Below are positions 1 through 5,151 of a stretch of DNA of 7,377 nt, in pieces (within the stretch, counting starts at the first letter, position 1; every line of letters starts with the position of its first letter). This DNA comes from an uncultured Acetobacteraceae bacterium (GTDB lineage Bacteria > Pseudomonadota > Alphaproteobacteria > Acetobacterales > Acetobacteraceae), in contig CALNAL010000034.1 of the NCBI GenBank assembly GCA_937874445.1, forward strand, positions 1 to 7,377. The letters are read 5' to 3'. The notes below the pieces were generated by a model. That model did no database searches and had not been told where the DNA came from. It worked only from the letters and a program-made list of their open reading frames with translations. The position numbers were made by a program, and so were the translations under genes.

Positions 1-1
1 T

Positions 2-146
2 AAGGAAGGGAAGGTCTTCTTTTTCCTGAAGGAAAAAGAAGCAAAAAGGACTTTTCCCCATTTGGCTCCGCGCATGACACAGGCGCGGAGCCTTAAGGAA
101 CAAAGCTTTCCTGGTTCTCCTTTCTCGAAAGGAGAACACCTTCCTT
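2..146. repeat. Cluster of three perfect hairpins bracketed by inverted 8-mers
   Basis: This stretch holds no gene. Three perfect inverted repeats follow one another. The first has 11-bp arms (16-26 and 31-41) with loop TGAA. The second has 10-bp arms (64-73 and 83-92, GGCTCCGCGC and its complement) with a 9-base loop. The third has 10-bp arms (114-123 and 128-137, GTTCTCCTTT and its complement) with a 4-base loop. The block is bracketed by AAGGAAGG (2-9) and its complement CCTTCCTT (139-146). It lies just downstream of the acetyltransferase stop on the minus strand, so the hairpins could end or stabilise that transcript, but none is followed by a clear U-run. The composition (purine or pyrimidine tracts) differs from the coding DNA. 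It resembles a dispersed intergenic repeat unit, which is an inference that cannot be tested inside one window. Confidence 0.6.
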
Positions 147-165
147 GTCTTGCGGCCGGGCGGGG

Positions 166-675
166 TCAGTGCGTCGGGTCGTCGCTCAGGCGGGTCCAGC
201 GTTCGTGGTCGCGCCAGGCGCCGGCGATATAGAGATAGCGCGGGGAGAAGCCCTCCAGCCGGAATCCGAGCCGCTGGACCAGGGCCCGCGAGGGCAGGTT
301 GGAGGGCTGGATGTTGGCCTCCACCCGGTGCAGCCCGACCTCGCGGAAGGCGTAGCTTACGGCGAGTTCCACGGCGCGCGTCATCAGGCCGCGCCCGGTG
401 AAGCCGGCCATGCCGTAGTAGCCGAGATAGGCGCTGCGGAAGATGCCCATGACGATTTCGTTGAGGTTGATGACCCCGACGATGCCGCTCTCGCACGTGG
501 CCAGCAGGGCGACCTTCCGGTGCCCGCGGGTTTCGGCGAGCCAGCGGTCGAAGGATTCGCGCGTCACGAAAGGCTCCACCCACGGGTGGTGCAGCGCAAG
601 GCTGGCGCGGTTGCCGGCGATCAGGGCCTCGGCGTCGGCCTCGGTCACGCGGCGCAGGGTTACGGTTTCCGACAT
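166..675 (-). CDS. GNAT-family N-acetyltransferase, RimJ/RimL-like
   Basis: Predicted 169-residue acetyltransferase of the GNAT fold, closest in style to the RimJ/RimL group, which acetylates protein N-termini or small amines using acetyl-CoA. What shows this: an N-terminal start of the type LRRVTEADAEAL, a central beta strand plus acetyl-CoA pyrophosphate loop (FTGRGLMTRAVELAVSYAF), and the C-terminal NLPSRALVQRLGFRLEGF segment typical of this group. I chose the ATG at 675 because a GAGGAG ribosome-binding site (682-687) lies 6 bases upstream; an in-frame ATG at 702 would add nine residues but has no such site. It follows the importer ATPase gene on the same strand after 114 bases, so it may be read through from that operon. 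A weak promoter of its own is possible (TTGCCT at 745-740, TTTATG at 721-716, 18-bp spacer). The substrate cannot be told. Confidence 0.88.
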   Translation of the reverse strand: MSETVTLRRVTEADAEALIAGNRASLALHHPWVEPFVTRESFDRWLAETRGHRKVALLATCESGIVGVINLNEIVMGIFRSAYLGYYGMAGFTGRGLMTRAVELAVSYAFREVGLHRVEANIQPSNLPSRALVQRLGFRLEGFSPRYLYIAGAWRDHERWTRLSDDPTH

Positions 676-747
676 CGGCGGCTCCTCGGCGGCCTTTTCC
701 ATAGACGCGCCGGGTCATAAAGGCGCCGCGTCGGGACTCAGGCAAGG

Positions 748-777
748 GGGACGTGTCGCCAAACCGCGGCACGTCCC
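748..777. other. Intercistronic hairpin after the importer ATPase gene
   Basis: Arms of 12 bases (748-759 and 766-777) pair perfectly except at one position, which is a G-U wobble on the plus strand and an A-C mismatch on the minus strand. The loop is 6 bases. The hairpin begins 12 bases past the ATPase stop codon on the minus strand and precedes the acetyltransferase gene. No U-run follows it in the minus direction, so it is not a classical intrinsic terminator. It may cause partial termination or protect the 3' end of the importer mRNA. Confidence 0.4.
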
Positions 778-789
778 GTGCAAGATTTT

Positions 790-1813
790 TCAGGTGCGGA
801 CGATTTCGCGCATCACCTCGGGCAGCCGCACCCGCCCGGCCGGTTCGCCGTGCGGACCGGCGAGATCGGCCTCGTCCTGGCCGGCCTGCACCATCTCGCG
901 CACCGCGTCGGCGAGTGTCAGGCTGGCGTCGAGGCGCAAGGCCGCCGGTTCCGCCCCGGCCGGCCCGGCCAGTGCCGCCACGCGCAGCACCCGTCCACGA
1001 TTGACCTGGCGCACGAAGCTTTCGACATAGCCGTTGGCCGGTTGCAGCACGATTTCCTGCGGTGTGCCCTGCTGCACCAGCTCGCCGTCCTGCATGATGG
1101 CGATGCGGTCGCCCAGGCGCAGGGCCTCGTCGAGGTCGTGGGTGATGAAGACGATGGTCTTGCGCACTTCTTTCTGCAGCCCGAGCAGCTATGGTCTGCA
1201 TGTCCACCCGGATGAGCGGATCGAGAGCGGAGAAAGCCTCGTCCATCAGCAGGATGGGGGCGTTGTTGGCGAGGGCGCGGGCCAGGCCGACACGCTGCTG
1301 CATGCCCCCCGAGAGCTGGCTCGGATAGCGCTTTTCGAACCCCGCCAGCCCGACGCGGGTGATCCAGCGGTGTGCCGTCTCGAGGCGCTTGTGCTCGGGC
1401 GTGCCGCGCACCTCCAGGCCGAACGCCACATTGCCGAGCACTGTGCGGTGCGGCAACAGGGCGAAACGCTGGAATACCATGGCCGTCTTGGTGCGGCGGA
1501 AGTCGCGCAGCTGTCCGGGGGAGAGGGTGCAGACGTCAGTGCCATCCACTATCACTTCCCCGGCGGTGGGAGCCACCAGGCGGTTGAGGTGGCGGATCAG
1601 CGTGGACTTGCCGGAGCCTGAAAGCCCCATGACGACCTGGATGTGTCCTTCGGTGATGTCGAGGGACACATCGCGCAGGCCCATGACGCGGTTGTGTCGC
1701 TCCAGCAGCTCGGCCTTGGAGCTGGCGCGGGCCTCGGCCAGGAGCGCCTCGGGGTGACGGCCGAAGATCTTGAAGACATGGCTCAGACGGATGAAGGCGG
1801 GGGCGTCAGCCAT
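790..1813 (-). pseudogene. Glycine betaine/choline-type ABC importer ATPase, frameshifted
   Basis: Cytoplasmic ATPase of a quaternary-amine importer (ProV/OpuAA/ChoV family), broken by a one-base insertion. From the ATG at 1813 the frame encodes Walker A GLSGSGKST (residues 63-71), Q-loop Q115, signature LSGGMQQR (167-174), Walker B ILLMDE (187-192) and D-loop SALD (195-198). After MQT (207) the frame is lost. Dropping base 1190 gives MLLGLQKEVRKTIVFITHD, restoring the H-loop (H225) and running to the stop at 790-792 as a 340-residue protein. The tail holds a short CBS-like segment, so it is shorter than E. coli ProV (400 residues). The start overlaps the permease stop by 8 bases, with GAGG (1820-1823) 6 bases upstream, which indicates translational coupling. 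All motifs are intact, so the lesion is recent or a sequencing error. Without the H-loop the product should not power transport. Confidence 0.85.
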
Positions 1814-2693
1814 GTTCGGCCTCGCGGTGCTTCTGCAGCCGCCGGCCATAGGCCTGGCTGGTACGGTCGAAGATGATGGCGATGCAGACGATGGCAAAGC
1901 CGTTGAACACGCCGAGGGTGAAATACTGGTTGGCGATGGCCTTGAGCACCGGCTGGCCGAGCCCGGGCACGCCGATCATGGCGGCAATCACCACCATCGA
2001 GAGGGCGGCCATGATGGTCTGGTTGACCCCCGCCATGATGGTGGGCAGGGCCAACGGGATCTGCACCTTGCGCAGCTTCTGCCAGCGCGATGTGCCGAAG
2101 GCGTCGGCGGCCTCCAGCACATTGCGGTCCACCAGGCGGATGCCCAGGTTGGTGAGGCGGATGATCGGGGGCGTGGCATAGACCACCACGGCGATCAGCC
2201 CCGGCACGCGGCCGATGCCGAGCAGCATCACCACCGGGATCAAGTAGACGAAGCTCGGCATGGTCTGCATCACGTCGAGCGCGGGCAGGACAAGCGCGCG
2301 CAGCCGGCGTGACCAGGCGATCAGCACGCCGATGGGCATGCCGATCGCCATCGCCAGAAGGGTGGCCACCACGATCATGGCCACGGTGCGCATGGTGTCC
2401 TCCCACATGCCGAAGTAGCCCACCGCCGCCAGTGCCAGCAGCGCGCCGCCGACCAGACGCGGGCTGCGGCTGGCGAGGTAGACGGCCAGCCCGATGAGGG
2501 CGAGCACCACCGGCCAGGGCGTGCGGACCAGCAGGTGGTCGGTGAAGATCAGGAAGGTCCGGAGGGGTTCGAAAAAATCCTCGACGGCCTGGCCGGAGGC
2601 CCGGGTGAAGGCCAGAAAGCCGCCATCGATGGCCTTCTTCAGGGCGGTCAGGGAGTCGATGTCCATCTGGGGAAAGTGGTCAAACCACGACAT
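1806..2693 (-). CDS. Glycine betaine/choline-type ABC importer permease
   Basis: A 295-residue inner-membrane permease of the ProW/OpuAB/ChoW family (BPD_transp_1 fold) that forms the channel of a quaternary-amine importer. An N-terminal segment with amphipathic character (about 1-45) precedes hydrophobic helices near 60-76, 82-95, 103-127, 147-172, 225-247 and 258-275. The family-typical stretch MQTMPSFVYLIPVVMLLGIG is at 142-161, and the EAA loop that contacts the ATPase begins EAADAFGTSRWQKLRKV at 194. I chose the ATG at 2693 because AGGAG (2703-2707) lies 9 bases upstream and the protein then begins MSWFDHFPQ; an open extension to 2822 has no ribosome-binding site and is Pro/Ala-rich. The stop overlaps the ATPase start (ATGGCTGA), so the two are probably co-translated. 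It lies 364 bases downstream of the binding-protein gene of the same operon. Confidence 0.93.
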   Translation of the reverse strand: MSWFDHFPQMDIDSLTALKKAIDGGFLAFTRASGQAVEDFFEPLRTFLIFTDHLLVRTPWPVVLALIGLAVYLASRSPRLVGGALLALAAVGYFGMWEDTMRTVAMIVVATLLAMAIGMPIGVLIAWSRRLRALVLPALDVMQTMPSFVYLIPVVMLLGIGRVPGLIAVVVYATPPIIRLTNLGIRLVDRNVLEAADAFGTSRWQKLRKVQIPLALPTIMAGVNQTIMAALSMVVIAAMIGVPGLGQPVLKAIANQYFTLGVFNGFAIVCIAIIFDRTSQAYGRRLQKHREAEHG

Positions 2694-2838
2694 GAAAATG
2701 CACTCCTGGAAAAAGGGAGAGGCCGGGCTCGCGGGAGAGCGGGCCGGCAGGAAGGCATCCGGGCGGGCGACTGGAGGGCAAAGGAAATAAGAGGATGCCG
2801 GAGCGTGCAGAAAGGCGACCACTCGCGTCTCGTGGCGC

Positions 2839-2881
2839 GTGTCCTGATTCCGCAGTCCTGTAGCCGGCGAAATCAGGACAC
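2839..2881. other. Hairpin in the binding protein-permease gap
   Basis: Perfect 11-bp inverted repeat, GTGTCCTGATT (2839-2849) and its complement (2871-2881), with a 21-base loop. It lies in the 364-base gene-free gap of the importer operon. A T-rich stretch follows it on the plus strand (2883-2895), but no plus-strand gene ends nearby. In the operon mRNA (minus strand) no U-run follows. Confidence 0.5.
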
Positions 2882-2900
2882 CTTCTTTTCATTTCCGGGA

Positions 2901-2950
2901 CCTGCCGATCCGCTCCGTCCGCCGCTGATGCGGCGAACGGAGCGGGCAGG
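2901..2950. other. Long GC-rich hairpin in the binding protein-permease gap
   Basis: Extended stem-loop of 20 base pairs: outer arms 2901-2905/2946-2950, a 4-base bulge, then 9 bp (2910-2918/2937-2945), one mismatch, and 6 bp (2920-2925/2930-2935) closing on a TGAT loop. No U-run follows on either strand. In importer operons a stable hairpin just after the binding-protein gene often keeps that part of the mRNA more abundant than the downstream permease/ATPase part, as described for the malE-malF REP in E. coli. That role is inferred here. A smaller 7-bp hairpin (3032-3038/3043-3049) sits right after the binding-protein stop. Confidence 0.6.
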
Positions 2951-3057
2951 ACACGAGAGCATTTTCCGTTCGCACCGGCCCGCGAAAAACTCTCCAGTCT
3001 TTTGTTTCAGCGAGAAGATTCACGCGACTCGGCGATCCCGCCGGATCGCGATCGGCT

Positions 3058-4074
3058 CTAGAGGCCGGCCTTCACCTTGGCGGCTGCCTCGGCGGGAACC
3101 CAGCCGGTCCAGATCTGCGGCATGGTCTTGAGGAAGTGGCGGGCGCCCTCCTCGCCGGTGGCCTGGTTGTCGGTCATCCAGGCGAGCATCGCGTTGACCG
3201 GCGCGTTGGTCGGAAAGGCGCGGGTCTTGAGATAGGCGAGGACCGGGCCGGCCTTGGCGGCAAAGCGCGCGGTGACCACGGTGTAGACCTCGGATTTGGC
3301 CCAGGCATTCGGCTTCGGGGCGGTGCAGTCGGCGACTGCGGTGCAGGTTTGCCATTCCTGCGCATCGTGCGGCACGCCGGCCTCGAGGCGGACGAGGTGG
3401 TATTTGCCGAGGATGGCCGTGGGCCCCCAGTAGTAGCCGAGCCACCCCTGGTGGCGGGCGAAGGCCTTGGCGATGGAGCCGTCCAGCCCGGCGGCCGAGC
3501 CGGTATCGACCAGCGCAAACCCCTTCCCGGCGGCGCCGTAGGCCTTGAAGAGGTTGCCCGTGGTGATCTGGCAGTTCCAGCCGGAGGGGCAGTTGTAGAC
3601 GGCGCCCCGGTCGGGATCCTCGGGGTCGGGGAACAGCTCGGGATGGCGCAGGGCGTCGTCGATGGTCTTGATGTCGGGGTGGGCCTTGGCGACGTAGTCG
3701 GGAATCCACCAGCCCTCGGTGCCGCCCTGGGCGAGTTCGCTGGCGGCATAGACCAGCCGTTTGTCGGCGACCGCCTGGTCGAGGAGGCGGCGCATGGAGT
3801 TGATCCAGGCCTCGGGCGCGATGTCGGGCTCTCCGCGCTCGACCATGGCGGTCAGGGTGGGCTGGGTGTCGCCGGGCACCAGCTCGGCCTGGCAGCCGTA
3901 GCCCTTGGTGAGGATGATCTTGTCGACCCAGGCGATGAGCTCGGCCGACGGCCAGTTCATGTTGGCGATCGTCACGTGGCCGCATTTGGGGGGGGCGGCC
4001 AGGGCGGGAGTGGCCGGGAGGGAACCGAGGCCGGCAACCGCGAGGACGAGCGTGGTGGCGAGAAGCTGCTTCAT
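3058..4074 (-). CDS. Glycine betaine/choline-type ABC importer substrate-binding protein
   Basis: A 338-residue periplasmic binding protein of the OpuAC/ProX/ChoX type that captures a quaternary amine and delivers it to the permease encoded downstream. The signal peptide is clear: MKQ, a hydrophobic stretch, and an A-L-A cleavage site after residue 26. The mature part starts APPKCGHVTIANMNW and contains family-typical segments such as PDIAPEAWINSM, GWWIPDYV and LGYYWGPTAI, rich in Trp and Tyr as expected for a cation-pi cage. It has six cysteines (KCG, YGC, YNC, WNC, QTC, ADC), allowing up to three disulfides. I chose the ATG at 4074 because AGGAG (4081-4085) lies 6 bases upstream and the signal peptide follows at once; an open extension to 4215 has neither. 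It is the first gene of the importer operon. Whether the ligand is glycine betaine, choline or proline betaine cannot be told. Confidence 0.9.
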   Translation of the reverse strand: MKQLLATTLVLAVAGLGSLPATPALAAPPKCGHVTIANMNWPSAELIAWVDKIILTKGYGCQAELVPGDTQPTLTAMVERGEPDIAPEAWINSMRRLLDQAVADKRLVYAASELAQGGTEGWWIPDYVAKAHPDIKTIDDALRHPELFPDPEDPDRGAVYNCPSGWNCQITTGNLFKAYGAAGKGFALVDTGSAAGLDGSIAKAFARHQGWLGYYWGPTAILGKYHLVRLEAGVPHDAQEWQTCTAVADCTAPKPNAWAKSEVYTVVTARFAAKAGPVLAYLKTRAFPTNAPVNAMLAWMTDNQATGEEGARHFLKTMPQIWTGWVPAEAAAKVKAGL

Positions 4075-4215
4075 GACGTTCTCCTGCTTCGCGTTGGAGG
4101 CGATGCACAGGGGGGGCGCCCCATGGCCCCGGACCTCCTGGCGGGGCGTCTGGCCCCGGAGATGGGGAGCCCGTGCCGGCATCGGTGCGCCCGCCACTGC
4201 CGGGCGCGCCGCCAT

Positions 4216-4243
4216 AATTTAGCCATTAATGGGCATAATTCAA
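4216..4243 (-). promoter_or_regulatory. Candidate promoter of the importer operon
   Basis: On the minus strand TTGAAT (4243-4238) and TAAATT (4221-4216) are separated by 16 bp, a fair sigma-70-type match. They sit at the edge of the AT-rich region, about 140 bases upstream of the binding-protein start. The GC-rich leader that would follow carries a 10-base direct repeat, TGGCCCCGGA, at 4124-4133 and 4151-4160. AT-rich DNA yields chance matches easily, hence the low confidence. Confidence 0.35.
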
Positions 4244-4560
4244 CCTTCCCTAGAGATGAAACGTTTTGAAACAAAATAATAACAGTTCATATATGAAATA
4301 TATTAAATGAAAAATTCTCGTTATATTTAACGGTATTTCGTTATGTTCTTTATTTTATTTTATTGTTGTGGTTTCATGAGTTAATTGATTCGTGCAGATT
4401 CATCAGTGATGTTTGTTTTATTTATTGCGTGGACGGGAGCTGCTCTTTCTCTCCCGCCTGACGCGCGCTGCGATGGATAGGAAAATACCGCAAAAGAGAA
4501 AATTTCTTCCGGGAATGGCTCGTAATTTACTGTTTTTCCTCAAGTTTATCCATGTGGTAT
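4244..4560. other. AT-rich divergent control region with no gene
   Basis: Between the leftward importer operon and the rightward rplM operon there is a strongly AT-rich stretch: 26 of 120 bases are G or C in 4261-4380 (22%), whereas the genes on both sides are very GC-rich. No supported gene lies here. Visible signals are a direct repeat TGAAAC at 4257 and 4267 (one helical turn apart) overlapping the palindrome AAACGTTT (4259-4266), a 12-bp palindrome TTCATATATGAA (4286-4297), and a long-range dyad (4473-4485 with 4534-4553). Such low G+C in a GC-rich genome fits regulatory DNA with intrinsic bending or binding of a silencing protein, or a foreign insertion. I cannot distinguish these. Confidence 0.6.
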
Positions 4561-4581
4561 CATGTTACCAACACAAGGGAC

Positions 4582-4611
4582 TTGACCCCGTCCCCCGGGA
4601 TCGCGCATAAG
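4582..4611 (+). promoter_or_regulatory. Candidate promoter of rplM-rpsI
   Basis: TTGACC (4582-4587, preceded by C to give the alphaproteobacterial CTTGAC) lies 18 bp from CATAAG (4606-4611). Transcription would begin near 4618, giving a leader of about 65 bases before rplM. A small dyad TGGTA/TACCA (4555-4559/4566-4570) sits just upstream of the -35 box. The -35 box is good and the -10 box is only moderate. Confidence 0.5.
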
Positions 4612-4621
4612 CCGCTCCTCT

Positions 4622-4674
4622 CCGGCGGCCCCGTCTGGTTGCCTCCGCTGCCGGTTCGTATTCCTGGTTAGGAA
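4622..4674 (+). promoter_or_regulatory. rplM leader hairpins, the second enclosing the ribosome-binding site
   Basis: Two stem-loops lie in the presumed rplM leader. The first pairs 4622-4629 with 4647-4654 (8 bp including one G-U). The second is TTCCT (4661-4665), loop GGTT, AGGAA (4670-4674); its right arm is the Shine-Dalgarno sequence, 8 bases before the rplM ATG. In E. coli the rplM-rpsI operon is repressed by its own product L13 acting on the mRNA leader, so a similar translational control is plausible here. A 5-bp stem is weak, and this is inference. Confidence 0.4.
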
Positions 4675-4682
4675 GCCCGCCC

Positions 4683-5147
4683 ATGAAGACCACCCTCTCG
4701 CTGAAGCCCGCGGAGGTGCAGAAGGACTGGGTGTTGATCGATGCGGAGGGCCTGGTGTTGGGCCGTCTCGCCGCGATCATCGCCACCCGCCTGCGCGGCA
4801 AGCACAAGCCTCAGTACACCCCGCACGTCGATTGCGGCGACAACGTCGTCGTCGTCAATGCCGCCAAGGTGAAGATCACCGGCAAGAAGCTCGACCAGTC
4901 GATCTTCTACTGGCACACCGGCTACGCCGGCGGCATCAAGGGGCTCTCCCAGCGGCGCATCCTTGAGGGCGCGCATCCGGAGCGCCTGATCGAGAAGGCC
5001 GTCGAGCGGATGATCACCCGCGGCCCGCTGCAGCGCAAGCAGATGACCCATCTCTATGTCTACGGGGGCGAGAAGCATCCCCACGAGGCGCAGCAGCCCA
5101 AGCCGCTCGACGTGGCGGCCCTCAACCCCAAGAACAAGAGGGTCTGA
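4683..5147 (+). CDS. rplM: 50S ribosomal protein L13
   Basis: Ribosomal protein L13 (uL13), 154 residues against 142 in E. coli, an early-assembly protein of the large subunit that binds 23S rRNA. The sequence carries the family landmarks in order: WVLIDAEGLVLGRLA (15-29), the GKHKPQYTPHVDCGDNVVVV segment, KITGKKLDQSIFYWHTGY, and the C-terminal signature ending GPLQRKQMTHLYVYGG with a following HPHEAQQP. The ATG at 4683 is preceded by AGGAA (4670-4674) at 8 bases. rpsI begins 4 bases after the stop, so the two form one operon as in most bacteria. The extra length is at both ends and is normal for alphaproteobacteria. A promoter and a leader hairpin that may control translation lie just upstream. 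Confidence 0.98.
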   Translation: MKTTLSLKPAEVQKDWVLIDAEGLVLGRLAAIIATRLRGKHKPQYTPHVDCGDNVVVVNAAKVKITGKKLDQSIFYWHTGYAGGIKGLSQRRILEGAHPERLIEKAVERMITRGPLQRKQMTHLYVYGGEKHPHEAQQPKPLDVAALNPKNKRV

Positions 5148-5151
5148 GACG

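Noticed and set aside
790..1167. Independent small gene for the ATPase C-terminal part starting with GTG at 1167
   Set aside because: It starts inside the ATPase domain without a convincing ribosome-binding site, and it is explained fully as the downstream half of the frameshifted gene.
1186..1195. Programmed ribosomal frameshifting in the ATPase gene
   Set aside because: No slippery heptamer, rare-codon hungry site or internal Shine-Dalgarno plus stop arrangement typical of programmed +1 shifts is visible, and this importer family is not known to use it.
2694..2822. Longer permease start at 2822
   Set aside because: The extra residues are Pro/Ala-rich and have no ribosome-binding site; the ATG at 2693 has AGGAG at a proper distance and a normal family N-terminus.
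4111..4170. GC-rich repeats in the binding-protein leader as a riboswitch
   Set aside because: Only a 10-base direct repeat and a 6-bp CCCCAT/ATGGGG pair are visible; nothing matches a riboswitch layout I recognise.
4075..4215. Longer binding-protein start at 4215
   Set aside because: It would bury the signal peptide 47 residues inside the protein; the ATG at 4074 has AGGAG 6 bases upstream.
3136..4269. Long plus-strand frame opposite the binding-protein gene
   Set aside because: Antisense shadow of the binding-protein gene; Gly/Val/Asp-biased and with no motif.
4413..4610. Open frame of 65 codons in the AT-rich region (TTG start)
   Set aside because: It has a TTG start without a ribosome-binding site, no recognisable motif, and it runs across the candidate rplM promoter.
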